From NCBI RefSeq assembly GCF_040115645.1, contig NC_089565.1, positions 434,001 to 498,000 of the forward strand: a stretch of 64,000 bases of DNA. The letters are read 5' to 3'. The position numbers were made by a program, and so were the translations under genes. The stretch is from Euwallacea fornicatus (lineage: Eukaryota; Arthropoda; Insecta; Coleoptera; Curculionidae). The notes under the pieces were generated by a model. It did no database searches. It was given only the letters and a program-made list of their open reading frames with translations, and had not been told where the DNA came from. This document shows positions 1 to 10,442 of this stretch, one piece after another; the first letter of the stretch is position 1, and every line of letters begins with the position of its first letter.

Positions 1-1456
1 AAATTGAGATTCTAGAAAACTTAATTTCTGACATTTTTTGGACCGTTTCACGAAGAGAAGGAATAGAATAGATAGTATCTTCATCAGAATCGTTAATAGT
101 TTCTTCTACATCACTTAGAATTTGCTCTGAAGAAAGTAATTCCATAATTTTTTCATTAGTCAAAATTTCTCTGGCTACTATGCCATTATCAATTTTTATA
201 TATTCTTCAAAATTGAAATTTTCAAATTTTTCACTTTCTAGTGAGTGTTGTACTTCACTATCGAGAACATAATCGGGATCGTCTGCGTGCTTCTCTAACC
301 ATTTCGAAAGTGGAAGATGATCATCTGCTTCAAATTCACTTTCATTTTTACAAAATCCGCCATGCTTAAAACAATTGGATGTGGTTTTAGCAGTGACTTG
401 CTGCCAAGCTATATGAATAAAATTCACAGCATCTAGAAGATCTAGATCTAGATTGACTGAAACCTTTCTACCATCATCCATTGCTTCGATTAATTTCATC
501 AAGAGAATTTTTCTATAATAACTTTTCAATGAATGAATAACCCCCTGGTCCATTGGCTGAAGTTTTGAACTTGTATTGGGCGGCATAAAAACCAATTTTA
601 GGAATCTGAGATCTACCTTAGAGTGAACTGGGCAGTTACCAACTAGTAGCACAATTTTTCTATTGTTTCAGTTTAGTTCGTTATCCCATTCTTGAAGTTC
701 ATTAGCAAAAATTTCTTATGTCATCGAGGCTTTACCGTTGAACTTATATTTTATGGGTAATTGTTTGTTTTTAAAACATCTAAGTCTAGCGGTTTTACCA
801 ATAATAAATAATTTCCTTTTTTCGGTTCCAGACATATTTGCGGTTACTAGAATGGTAATTTGATCTTTCGATAATTTTCCACCAGACCATGATTCACCCA
901 CAAACCTCAAGGTTTTGTCAGGAGTTAATTTGAAAAAGAGGCCTCTTTCATCGGCATTAAATATATCATCTGATTCATAGCCTCGTTGAATGTTTGGCCG
1001 CACATCAATTAACCATTCACTAACTACATTCATGTTAACTGCAGCAGATTCTCCAACAATTTTACCAACGGTAACACCATGACGTTTCTTAAATCGTTCT
1101 ATCCAACTTTTGGAACATGAAAAATTACTAGTTTCGATTTGCTGCTCCATTTTATTGGCTTTTTCCTGAAGAACATGACCTGTTATAGTCACATTTTCAT
1201 GTCTTTTTTCATTAAACCACAATAGCAGACCCTTATCCACTTCCTCATGACGATATTTTTTTAGTTTCTGGAGCTTAGGATCCATTTTGGCGATGGACAA
1301 TGTAATCACATCACGTTGTTTCCAAATAGAACCAACTGTTTATTTTAAAAGTTCCATATTTTCACAAATATCACTTTGTTTGACACCATTTGTAATTTTT
1401 TTGTATTATTTTATATTTCTCTTTTAAAGATGTGCTTTACGTTTTTGTTTGTCCAT
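1..1456 (-). pseudogene. Tigger/pogo-type transposase pseudogene (runs off window start)
   Basis: Read on the minus strand from an ATG at 1456, one frame matches a CENP-B/Tigger transposase: an N-terminal helix-turn-helix stretch with VKQSDICENM and TVGSIWKQ, then the longest open part (716-1309) with a CENPB-type DNA-binding region, then a DDE_1 catalytic core to the window edge. Acidic residues are visible in NADERGLFF and PMDQGVI. The position expected to hold the second catalytic Asp reads VGNCPVH, so Asp has become Gly. The frame has stops in the N-terminal part and two more just below position 720, so it is dead. It probably lies in an upstream Ltn1 intron. I could not find its terminal repeats. 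The family assignment is firm; the left end is outside the window. Confidence 0.85.
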
Positions 1457-1825
1457 TTTCAACACTCCCGCACTAACGAAATTCAACTCGTATAATCAGA
1501 AATATGATCTGAAAGATTAAATGCGGGGTAAGCGATATAAGGCATATGTCGGGAAATTACCGAAATGTGCCTGTGGCTATCTGTAATGAACAAGACAAGT
1601 ACAATACAAATAAAGTTCTAATTCTCTTCACTAGATGTCGATACAGCGCCTACTGTTTTACGAATGCTGTTAAAAAGTTCGTTATAACAGTGTAAACTTA
1701 CATTGGTCTTATTGAAAATTTTTCGTTGTGTCAAATTGAGTTTCTCTATAACCAGAATCTGCTGTATTACATTTTTATGCTTTTGTCTAGAAGGGTTCTT
1801 ATTTCACATTGTATTATATTTATAG
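1457..1825. other. Intronic/intergenic sequence before the Ltn1 exon
   Basis: AT-rich sequence between the Tigger remnant and the Ltn1 splice acceptor (tatag just before 1826). I see no further exon or repeat in it. Confidence 0.5.
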
Positions 1826-4800
1826 GTAAAAATATTGCCTAGTGTAAGGGAGATTCAAGCTATATATACAGTGGACGAGATTCAAATGGAGTTGGCGATA
1901 AGTTTACCATTAAACTATCCGCTAGGGAGTCCTGAAATTGCATGTAATCGACAACTAAGTGGGTCTACTCAAAAGCAATGGTTGCTTCAATTCAAGAAAT
2001 GCGTTCTTCATCAGGTAAGGTTTAAACTTAGAAAAATATTCTGTATTACACCTGATTATTTTCTTAGAACACTACAAAATTTAATATTTAATAAAATTTA
2101 ATTTTGGAGAAAAAAGTCGAAAATCAAGGGCTGACTTAACAGTTACTCTTTTTTTTTCCAAATATGAACACTTTCTTATTTCAAATAAGATAACAAGGAT
2201 ATTATAAAATTTTTGGATTTGGTTCGCGATTCTACATATTTTATATTTTTATTATATGAGAAGCATATTCTATATCTATTTTTAACTAATTACAGCCGTC
2301 GTTGAAGATAAACCAACTGTATTGTTTCGACGTTGGTACTTGTAGCAAAACTGTAGCATGGCATCGTCGTCCAATAGAATCAATCGTTAACGACACGGGA
2401 TGGCGTTTTGATTTTTGAAGAAATGTCAAATATGAATATATACTTTTCTAGCTAAATTCAATTTTCGTTTCGAAAAGGAATTTAAAATATTCTCGACAAA
2501 CAAAAATAGAAAGATATCCTCCTTCGGCTAATCCCGAAAAGTTGTAGGCATAATGGGTAAATAATCAAACATAGCCTACATCACACCACCAAATCCGACT
2601 TCGAGATTATAATTTCGACTGTTAAGCTATGCTACAAATACGGTCGGAGCTGGCGTCAAAGCCAAATCCATTGCCTATTGTATAAAGCCGGGTTAGGGCT
2701 GTTCTAAAAGTTACAGTATCTATAATAAGCCGTAGTTCGTTGACTGTATATATTGCATAAAACGTTGACGTTACATGTAAAAATTACGGACAATTTTTGT
2801 TTTTTCGTACTTGAGACATTGTTAGGGACTCTAAGTTATTGGTTTTTTGTTTTCTATTTATTTTTTATTGTTGTTAATGTTAGGTTTATTGTATACTGTC
2901 ATTTACTCCCTTAAGTTACGCCTATGTACTGCGATACTTATTCGGAGAATACCATCTGGGTGCCAGACCACATGGCCCATCAGGCCAAAGCTAAGGATAC
3001 GCTTTGGTTGGGGAATGTGCTACTAGTCGAAGAATCTTTCTCTATAGGGACTATTGCTTTGATGGTCAATTTGTTGGACCCGCAATATTCCCAGAAAAGC
3101 GATTAGTATAGATATTCCCCAGATGGCCACGAGTTATGGGATTCGTTGTAGCCATAGCTTATAATGGTTCTTGGTGGTGGTGCGCCCCTGGTTGGAATTC
3201 TTCGGGGTTAGTACTTAAGGGATAATCGGAGCAATTTTCGCCCTCTTTTTTTTTCTGCTCTTCCTGTGGTCTCGTCGGGTGAAAGCTACGTCGGTGACGG
3301 GATGTGATCCGCATCATATCGTGTACCCGCCCAATAAGCATTCTCCCTATTCTTCGTTACTTAGACCAAGATTCTTACATTCTTTTAAGATAAGTGCATA
3401 GTCAATACAGTCCATTTTTACATAAAACAAATTGTCTTTGTCGTGTTTCATTTATCGAAGGAACACCCTTAACATTTTGGTCCTTCGAGCCGGATTCGGG
3501 CTTGTGGAAAATCATTCGGTCGGTGTTTGTGTCGCGATAGAAGTTGTTCGCGTGCAAAACCGAGAAGTTGCTCTGTAGGCGTGATAGAAGTTGCTTCACG
3601 TGCCAGAACAACAAACAAAATCGCTGTTCGTCTGGGGCTAAGTAAGAAGAAAGATTGGTGATTCCGGATCATCGTGGAAGCCAGGGAGCTTTGTTTGGGA
3701 AGTGGGTAAGTCCTTGTCCTATTGCCTTTGAACCGTATTGCTTTCGTTTGTGCTATTTGCTAGTGATTAGATCATTCGTATCGTAAAGTTGGCGTTTTGT
3801 AACCGCATATTCTATATAGACTTGGCGTGGTTACAAATTGTGTGCCGTACTGCTTAACCTTTACCTTTGCGCACACGGTGACTTGTAGCCGCATATTACA
3901 AAGCTTGGCGTGGCTACAAATTGCGTGCCGTTGTTGTGAGCTCCTGCATTAGAGCAGATCGTACCTGGTAGACGCGTGTATCGAGATTTTGTGATCATGG
4001 CATCTGCTGGGGAGCTAAAAGGGTTAAACGTGGCTAGGAGAACGTGCAAAGCCCAACTCACTATGTTCAGCAAATTTCTCGAAAGGTTAGATGTAAGTAG
4101 CGGTCTAGGTGCCGAAAAAATAGGGCAGATAATTGAGAGACTCGACAAATTGGAAGGTACTTTCGAGAGGTTTGGAACTATCCAAAGTGAGTTGGAGCTG
4201 CATGCTGACGATTACGACGACGAATTAGCTGAGCGGGACGACTTTGAGAATAGATACTTTGAACTTAAGGCCAAAGGAAAGGGTTTACTGCAAAAATTCA
4301 ATAGGGTTGATGCGTCCACTGCAGGCGGCACCTCGCAGGGGGCGGAATCTCCCAGCCCTTTAGACAATATCAAATTGCCGGTCATCTCATTGCCAACTTT
4401 CTCTGGCGATTTCAAAGATTGGCTTGGGTTCAGAGATCTATACCTTAGTCTAATACATAACAACGATAGGCTGAGTCGCATTCAAAAGTTTCATTACTTG
4501 CGGGCGTCGCTGCGTGACGCAGCGTCTCGGGTTTTGGGAACTCTTGAATTATCAGAGGGCAACTATGATATCGCCTGGACAACCTTGAGTGAGCGATATG
4601 ATAATAAGCGGGTGCTCGTGCACATCCATTTGAAAACTCTAGTTGAAGTGGAATCGATGCATAGAGAATCGGCTCCTAAATTGAGGAGTTTAATTGACAG
4701 CGTGAGTAAGAGCTTAATTGCGCTGACTGCTCTGGGTCAAAAACCCGAAAATTGGGGTGTTCTGGTAGCCTACCTCATAAGCACAAAGCTGGACCCCGTG

Positions 4801-7800
4801 ACGGAAAGGCAATGGGAGGAGGCGAAGAGCACCCACAAAGATGTCCCCTCATGGGACTCTTTGAGAGAGTTTTTGAGCGCCAGGGCGGACATGCTCGAAG
4901 CTATCGATCGTCAGAGGGGCAATAATAGTAAACCAGAACGAAATGTAGGACTCAAACCTAATAAGACGAGCGCCAAAACCTTCGTTGGGAGCGATATTTC
5001 TTGTGGAGTGTGTAAAGCCAAACACTCATTAGTTAAGTGCCCAAGTTTTTTGGCTATGTCCCCCAACGAACGATTCGGCAAGGTCAAGCAACTCAAGGTG
5101 TGTTTCAATTGCTTGAAGCCGGGTCACTCTGTAAAGGATTGTCGCTTGAGAAATTGCAGCAAGTGCCCGGCTAAACACCACACCTTGTTGCACTTTGAAC
5201 CCGTCAGGGTGCAAGACGATGCCCCCAAACCAGTGGAGAGTTTGGAGCATCAGGTTTCGTTGTCTTCACTTAGTTCGGATAATCATGTCTTCCTATCCAC
5301 CGTTCTAGTTGACGTTGTCAGTGCCGAGGGTAAGCGCTTAAAGGTGCGCGCACTTTTAGATTCGGGAAGTCAGTCAAACTTCATTACCTCTTCATTATGC
5401 AAGAGGCTGAAGACAAAATTGGACGATTTCGAAGTAATAGTCGGGGGATTGGGATCTAAGGCGTCAGAGGTGAAACACTGTTGCCACATCGAGGTGTGTG
5501 CGCGACACAGTGGCTATAAGTCTTCCTTAAAGTGTTTAGTTTTGCCCAGGATCACCGGCTTCATTCCTGGTGCTCCTGTGAATATTAGTCGGCTAAATAT
5601 TCCATCCAACATCACGTTGGCAGATCCGGAATTTAGCAAACCTGGCCCTATAGATCTTCTGATTGGCAGCGAATTGTTTTATGGGTTGTTGTGTGTCGGT
5701 CAAATTAGTCTTGGACCGCACAATCCCATCTTGCAGAAAACCAGATTCGGATGGATTGTCTCCGGATCAATGGCGAATCCCGGTAGCATCAACTCCATTT
5801 GCAATTTGAGTACAAATTCGCGGCCAAGTGGCTCAAACATTGACTTTGATTTGAAAAAATTTTGGGAGGTCGAAGATAATTTCTCTGAGACCAAGGCCTG
5901 GTCGGCTGAGGAGCTCGAATGTGAGGAGCATTTTCAAAGAACGCATAGGCGTTCGGTCGACGGCCGTTTCATGGTTGCCATCCCTTTAAAGCATCCCGTC
6001 GCTGACTTGGGGAATTCAAAGACGAAAGCTCTCCATAGGTTCCTTTCGCTAGAACGTAAGCTCAGCCGGGATTCAGCTTTGAGGGAAGAATATTGCAGTT
6101 TCATGCGGGAATATTCGAGTCTTGGGCACATGACTAGGGTGCTTGATGAGGATGATCGCGTCTCCTACTATATGCCTCATCACCCTGTTATTAAAACAGA
6201 AAGTTGCACCACTAAATTGAGGGTCGTATTTGATTGTAGTATGCCATCTTCAACAGGGAAATCCCTGAACGATTTGCAAATGGTCGGTCCCGTGATCCAA
6301 TCGGACTTATTTGATATTTTGATTCGTTTTCGCGAGTTCCGATTTGTGGTTTCGGCGGATATCGCCAAGATGTATAGGCAAGTATTTGTGGAGCCTAAAC
6401 AACGGTCTTTGCAACGGATATTTTGGAGGGAATCGCCCTCAGATCCTATCGAGGTTTTTGAATTGAACACCGTCACATACGGGCAAGCTAGTGCCAGCTT
6501 TTTAGCCGTAAGGTGTCTACATCAAGTAGCACAGGAGAGTGAACTTGATGTAGCCTCGGTGATAAAATCGTCATTCTATGTTGACGACTTCCTTCACTCA
6601 ATAAATTCGGTTGAGGAAGGAATTAGAATGTGTCATAGAGTTTCCGCTGCATTGGCAGGGGGTGGTTTCAAATTGCGGAAATGGCTTTCCAACGAACCCG
6701 CTATATTGCGTGCGGTGAGTCAAGGAAACGAGGATTTTCAGGTGCTAGATTTTCACGGGGACGAAAGGGCTAAGATTTTGGGTTTAACTTGGCATTGTTC
6801 GTCAGACGTTTTGTCGTACAAAATTCAGGCCTTTGACACGAACGTGAAAGTGACAAAGCGCACCATCTTGTCAGGTATATCGCAAGTCTTCGACCCCTTG
6901 GGTCTTCTATGTCCGGCTGTAATCATCGCAAAAATCCTAATCCAAAGGCTTTGGCAAGAAGGGTTGTCGTGGGATGAATCAGTCCCTGCCCATTTGCATA
7001 CAGCCTGGACAAAATTCCGAAGTGAGTTGCCGAATCTCAATGGAACTCACATTGATCGCCACATTGCATGCGTGGATGCTTTGTGCCATGAGTTGCACGG
7101 TTTTTCTGACGCTAGTGAGGACGCTTATGGTGGAGCCGTCTACGTCAGATCGATCGATCGAAACGGCGATATAACCGTGAGGTTATTATGCGCCAAAAGC
7201 AGGGTGAGTCCTTTGAAATCCCTGACTATCCCTCGTTTGGAGCTATGCGGTGCATTGGTCATGGCCAAACTTATAAGCAAGGTAAGGGCGGCCTCTAGAT
7301 TGCAATTTGTTAGGCAGGTGTGCTGGTCAGACTCAACCATCGTCTTGAGTTGGCTAAAAATGTCTCCCAGCAACCTAAAGGTCTTCGTAAGCGCGCGGAT
7401 AGCACAAATCCAAACGCTTACAATGGATTGTGAGTGGCGTCACGTCCCCACTAGGGAAAACCCGGCCGACTTGGTATCGAGGGGGGTCTTTCCCAGTGAA
7501 CTCATGGAGTCTAGTCTTTGGTGGTATGGCCCTTCCTTTCTTCAGTCCAGGGAAAGTCATTGGCCTAGTGTGTCTGAAGGACCTAAGGAGGTGCCCGAGG
7601 TCCGCGTTCCAAAGAGAGTTGTTGTTTTTGTCGCCATAGGGGACTATTTCTTCGAGCGCTACTCTGACTTCAATCGATTGAGTCGCATCGTAGCATACGT
7701 CCTTCGATTCGTTGGCAATTGTCGATTAAGGTTATCGAAAGGGGTCATCGTCAGCACGCCATTATCTAGTTCGGAATTAAATGAGGCAATCAAAATGTTG

Positions 7801-10176
7801 GTCAAGACTGCGCAAAGAAGTAGCTTTCCAGTCGAGCTCGATTGCCTCAGCAGGGGTGTCGCCTTGCACCCTAAGGATAAGTTGTTAAGTTTGAGTCCCT
7901 TTCTAGATGGTGAGGGCATAATGAGGGTAGGGGGAAGGTTGCGAAACTCGGCTTATCAATTCAATAAGAAACATCCTATGCTTTTGTCTCCAAAACATCG
8001 TTTGACGCGGATGTTGTGCGAACATGAGCATAGGAGATTGATGCATGCCGGCCCTCAGCTATTGCTCGCATCCCTAAGAGAAAAATACTGGGTTGTCGCG
8101 GCGCGCAATTTGATTAGGGCCATTGTAAGGAATTGCGTTACCTGCTCGCGATTCAACCCTCAGTATTTGGCGCCTCTTATGGGTGACCTCCCGCCAAGTC
8201 GCTTAACTGGTGGGAGCGTATTTGCATTTGTGGGAGTGGACTACATGGGTCCACTCAATATACGGGAAAAAAGGGGTCGCGGCGCAAGGTTGTCTAAGTG
8301 CTATGTAAGCGTATTTATATGCTTTGCGACGAAGGCTTTACACTTGGAATTGGTGTCCGATCTAAGCAGCGAGTCGTTCCTGCTTGCTTTTCGTCGGTTT
8401 GTTGCTCGGCGTGGTCGACCTAGCCACGTTTACTCGGATAACGGCACGAATTTCGTCGGCGCCAATCGAGAATTGGCAGAACTCGGCCATTTCTTGATTA
8501 AAGAATCGAGTAAACTGGCCAATTCATATGCCCAGGAGGGGGTGCAATGGCACTTTATACCCCCCCAATCGCCTCATTTTGGAGGTCTTTGGGAGGCGGG
8601 TGTCAAGTCGGTAAAGCACCACCTAAAACGAGTAGCGGGAAATGCCAACTTGACCTTCGAACATCTCATTACGCTACTAGCACAAATTGAGTCAATACTT
8701 AATTCCCGTCCTTTATCTCCCTTGTCACAAGATCCCAATGATTTAACTCCCTTGTCACCCGCTCACTTCCTGATCGGAAGAAGTCTCACGGAGTTGCCCG
8801 ACCCAGACCTACAGCATATTCCTGCAAATCGGTTGTCGGTATTCCAAAGGATCCAACAAATCAAGCAGCACTTTTGGACGCGTTGGAGCAAGGAATATGT
8901 CAGCGAACTGCAGCAGAGGGTCAAGTGGAAGGCACGTCAGCAGGACGTCCAGGAAGGGGTACTTGTGCTTGTCAAGGAGGACAACCTTCCTCCCTCCAAA
9001 TGGCGCATGGGACGAGTAGTTGCAGTACACCCTGGCCAGGATGGAGTGAATCGTGTGGCTACTTTGAGAACTTCTAGTGGTTTGTTGAAGCGCTCTTTTA
9101 GCAAGATATGTCCCCTGCCGACGAACACTGTCATTGAAGACGCTGCAAGCGCTTCAAGGCCGGGGGCATGTTAGGGACTCTAAGTTATTGGTTTTTTGTT
9201 TTCTATTTATTTTTTATTGTTGTTAATGTTAGGTTTATTGTATACTGTCATTTACTCCCTTAAGTTACGCCTATGTACTGCGATACTTATTCGGAGAATA
9301 CCATCTGGGTGCCAGACCACATGGCCCATCAGGCCAAAGCTAAGGATACGCTTTGGTTGGGGAATGTGCTACTAGTCGAAGAATCTTTCTCTATAGGGAC
9401 TATTGCTTTGATGGTCAATTTGTTGGACCCGCAATATTCCCAGAAAAGCGATTAGTATAGATATTCCCCAGATGGCCACGAGTTATGGGATTCGTTGTAG
9501 CCATAGCTTATAATGGTTCTTGGTGGTGGTGCGCCCCTGGTTGGAATTCTTCGGGGTTAGTACTTAAGGGATAATCGGAGCAATTTTCGCCCTCTTTTTT
9601 TTTTCTGCTCTTCCTGTGGTCTCGTCGGGTGAAAGCTACGTCGGTGACGGGATGTGATCCGCATCATATCGTGTACCCGCCCAATAAGCATTCTCCCTAT
9701 TCTTCGTTACTTAGACCAAGATTCTTACATTCTTTTAAGATAAGTGCATAGTCAATACAGTCCATTTTTACATAAAACAAATTGTCTTTGTCGTGTTTCA
9801 TTTATCGAAGGAACACCCTTAACAGACATGTAAGAAAAATAATTAAAATGAAACAAATGAAAGTTAGGTTTTGTTCAAATTTTAGAATGGGAAGTTATGG
9901 GATGGACTTTCTCTTTGGAATGCATATTTAGATAGAAAGTTTGATGGTATCGAGGAGTGTTGCATATGCTATGCAGTGTTACATTCCGGGTCCTATCAGT
10001 TGCCCAAAGTTAGTTGCCGAACTTGTAAAAAGAAATTTCACTCACCATGTTTGGTAAGATTTAGTGATACACCTATATTAGATGAAAATTATTAACAATA
10101 TTTTTATTTGTTTCAGTTCAAATGGTTCAGCACCAGCAATAAAAGCAGTTGTCCGATATGTCGGAATTTGTTCTAG
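1826..10176 (+). CDS. Ltn1: Listerin E3 ubiquitin ligase, C-terminal three exons
   Basis: Three phase-0 exons, 1826-2014, 9886-10053 and 10117-10176 (TAG), join to give the last 138 residues of listerin. Listerin is the ribosome-associated E3 ligase that ubiquitinates nascent chains on stalled 60S subunits. Exon one carries the RWD-like segment (YTVDEIQMELAISLPLNYPLG). Exons two and three carry the variant C4HC3 RING: CCICYAVLH, CRTCKKKFHSPC, then WFSTSNKSSCPICRNLF at the C-terminus. Donors are gtaagg and gtaag; acceptors are ttttag and tttcag. The N-terminal bulk lies before the window. The 7.9-kb intron 2015-9885 is inflated by a full BEL/Pao element in the same orientation, while the last intron is only 63 bp. 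All exons are open, so the gene looks functional if the retrotransposon intron is spliced out. Confidence 0.93.
2015..2814. other. Ltn1 intron sequence left of the BEL insertion
   Basis: Unique-looking AT-rich intron with no open frame of note. No motif was recognised. Confidence 0.5.
2820..3474 (+). repeat. 5' LTR of the BEL/Pao element
   Basis: 655 bp, starting TGTTAGGGAC and ending ccttaaca. It matches the 3' LTR throughout except for one T in the run near 3246-3254. A TATA-like tataatgg at about 3160 could be the promoter. A 60-codon frame inside it (2924-3106) is repeated in the other LTR but resembles nothing I know. Confidence 0.96.
3478..3494 (+). promoter_or_regulatory. Primer-binding site, tRNA-Tyr type
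   Basis: Three bases after the 5' LTR comes tggtccttcgagccgga. It is complementary to the 3' end of a tRNA whose acceptor stem begins CCTTCGA, the eukaryotic tRNA-Tyr pattern. It would prime minus-strand DNA synthesis. Confidence 0.75.
3533..3600 (+). repeat. Duplicated hairpin pair 1 in the BEL leader
   Basis: Two copies of a small stem-loop with a near-identical loop (tagaagttg core). The first has stem CGCGA/TCGCG (3533-3552), the second CGTGA/TCACG (3580-3600). The stem difference is a compensatory C-G to U-A change. This could be a packaging or dimerisation structure in the genomic RNA; that role is inference. Confidence 0.55.
3797..3919 (+). repeat. Duplicated hairpin pair 2 in the BEL leader
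   Basis: An imperfect direct repeat in which each unit forms an 8-bp stem: TTGTAACC/GGTTACAA (3797-3836) and TTGTAGCC/GGCTACAA (3883-3919). The single stem difference is compensated (A-U to G-C). Each is followed by a shared caaattg(t/c)gtgccgt tail. It lies just upstream of the gag-pol ATG. Confidence 0.55.
3997..9174 (+). CDS. BEL/Pao gag-pol polyprotein, intact
   Basis: One open frame of 1725 residues from ATG 3997 (gatcATGGCA context; seven upstream in-frame codons start from GTG and are less likely) to a TAG lying inside the first bases of the 3' LTR. Domains in order: a BEL-type gag region with LPTFSGDFKDW near residue 130; two zinc knuckles (CGVCKAKH near 335, CFNCLKPGH near 368); an aspartic protease with LLDSGSQSNF near 452; reverse transcriptase with YVDD near 860; RNase H with FSDASEDAYGG near 1035; an integrase HHCC zinc region near 1340; the integrase DDE core with VDYMGPL near 1412, SDNGTNF near 1478 and GGLWEAG near 1530; and a C-terminal integrase tail domain near 1645-1703. 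No frameshift or stop is present and all motifs look intact, so the copy may be competent. No envelope gene follows. Confidence 0.96.
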   Translation: MASAGELKGLNVARRTCKAQLTMFSKFLERLDVSSGLGAEKIGQIIERLDKLEGTFERFGTIQSELELHADDYDDELAERDDFENRYFELKAKGKGLLQKFNRVDASTAGGTSQGAESPSPLDNIKLPVISLPTFSGDFKDWLGFRDLYLSLIHNNDRLSRIQKFHYLRASLRDAASRVLGTLELSEGNYDIAWTTLSERYDNKRVLVHIHLKTLVEVESMHRESAPKLRSLIDSVSKSLIALTALGQKPENWGVLVAYLISTKLDPVTERQWEEAKSTHKDVPSWDSLREFLSARADMLEAIDRQRGNNSKPERNVGLKPNKTSAKTFVGSDISCGVCKAKHSLVKCPSFLAMSPNERFGKVKQLKVCFNCLKPGHSVKDCRLRNCSKCPAKHHTLLHFEPVRVQDDAPKPVESLEHQVSLSSLSSDNHVFLSTVLVDVVSAEGKRLKVRALLDSGSQSNFITSSLCKRLKTKLDDFEVIVGGLGSKASEVKHCCHIEVCARHSGYKSSLKCLVLPRITGFIPGAPVNISRLNIPSNITLADPEFSKPGPIDLLIGSELFYGLLCVGQISLGPHNPILQKTRFGWIVSGSMANPGSINSICNLSTNSRPSGSNIDFDLKKFWEVEDNFSETKAWSAEELECEEHFQRTHRRSVDGRFMVAIPLKHPVADLGNSKTKALHRFLSLERKLSRDSALREEYCSFMREYSSLGHMTRVLDEDDRVSYYMPHHPVIKTESCTTKLRVVFDCSMPSSTGKSLNDLQMVGPVIQSDLFDILIRFREFRFVVSADIAKMYRQVFVEPKQRSLQRIFWRESPSDPIEVFELNTVTYGQASASFLAVRCLHQVAQESELDVASVIKSSFYVDDFLHSINSVEEGIRMCHRVSAALAGGGFKLRKWLSNEPAILRAVSQGNEDFQVLDFHGDERAKILGLTWHCSSDVLSYKIQAFDTNVKVTKRTILSGISQVFDPLGLLCPAVIIAKILIQRLWQEGLSWDESVPAHLHTAWTKFRSELPNLNGTHIDRHIACVDALCHELHGFSDASEDAYGGAVYVRSIDRNGDITVRLLCAKSRVSPLKSLTIPRLELCGALVMAKLISKVRAASRLQFVRQVCWSDSTIVLSWLKMSPSNLKVFVSARIAQIQTLTMDCEWRHVPTRENPADLVSRGVFPSELMESSLWWYGPSFLQSRESHWPSVSEGPKEVPEVRVPKRVVVFVAIGDYFFERYSDFNRLSRIVAYVLRFVGNCRLRLSKGVIVSTPLSSSELNEAIKMLVKTAQRSSFPVELDCLSRGVALHPKDKLLSLSPFLDGEGIMRVGGRLRNSAYQFNKKHPMLLSPKHRLTRMLCEHEHRRLMHAGPQLLLASLREKYWVVAARNLIRAIVRNCVTCSRFNPQYLAPLMGDLPPSRLTGGSVFAFVGVDYMGPLNIREKRGRGARLSKCYVSVFICFATKALHLELVSDLSSESFLLAFRRFVARRGRPSHVYSDNGTNFVGANRELAELGHFLIKESSKLANSYAQEGVQWHFIPPQSPHFGGLWEAGVKSVKHHLKRVAGNANLTFEHLITLLAQIESILNSRPLSPLSQDPNDLTPLSPAHFLIGRSLTELPDPDLQHIPANRLSVFQRIQQIKQHFWTRWSKEYVSELQQRVKWKARQQDVQEGVLVLVKEDNLPPSKWRMGRVVAVHPGQDGVNRVATLRTSSGLLKRSFSKICPLPTNTVIEDAASASRPGAC
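9156..9168 (+). promoter_or_regulatory. Polypurine tract before the 3' LTR
   Basis: aaggccgggggca directly abuts the TG of the 3' LTR, where the plus-strand primer is expected. It is interrupted by pyrimidines, so the exact limits are uncertain. It also codes for the last residues of the polyprotein. Confidence 0.5.
9169..9824 (+). repeat. 3' LTR of the BEL/Pao element
   Basis: 656 bp, the same as the 5' LTR apart from one extra T. It is followed by the second gacat target duplicate at 9825-9829, only 56 bp before the next Ltn1 exon. Confidence 0.96.
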
Positions 10177-10436
10177 ACTTTGTCACACAAAGTTTAAATG
10201 GAACTTATGGTTGATATCCGCTGGTTAAATGGTATGCTCGAGTGTTTATTTTTGTTTTGCAAAATTATTTAATGAATTAAAGAATTAAAGGTCTATCTGG
10301 AGAATTTGAAATGTGAACTTTTAAGATATTTTCTAAACATATAATTGAATTAAGGAAGATTTGAAAATGGCAAGTATTTCGACAAAGCTAATATAACCGC
10401 CTTCTATATAACTGGGCACGCTATGCTCTATGAATC

Positions 10437-10442
10437 AATAAA
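10437..10442 (+). terminator. Possible Ltn1 poly(A) signal
   Basis: AATAAA about 260 bp after the Ltn1 stop codon. It is the first canonical hexamer downstream and sets a plausible 3' UTR length. No transcript data are available to confirm it. Confidence 0.35.

Larger units (their letters stand above)
2820..9824 (+). mobile_element. Full-length BEL/Pao LTR retrotransposon in Ltn1 intron
   Basis: A 7005-bp element bounded by TG...CA LTRs with a perfect 5-bp target duplication, gacat, at 2815-2819 and 9825-9829. It contains a primer-binding site, one intact gag-pol frame and a purine tract before the 3' LTR. There is no envelope gene. The LTRs differ only by the length of one T run (9 versus 10), which implies a very recent insertion. 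The domain order, with integrase after RNase H and a BEL-type zinc-knuckle gag, fits the Pao branch. Confidence 0.97.

Noticed and set aside
2924..3106. 60-codon frame in the 5' LTR, repeated at 9273-9455 in the 3' LTR
   Set aside because: It is identical because the LTRs are identical. No known domain, and LTRs of this group do not usually code.
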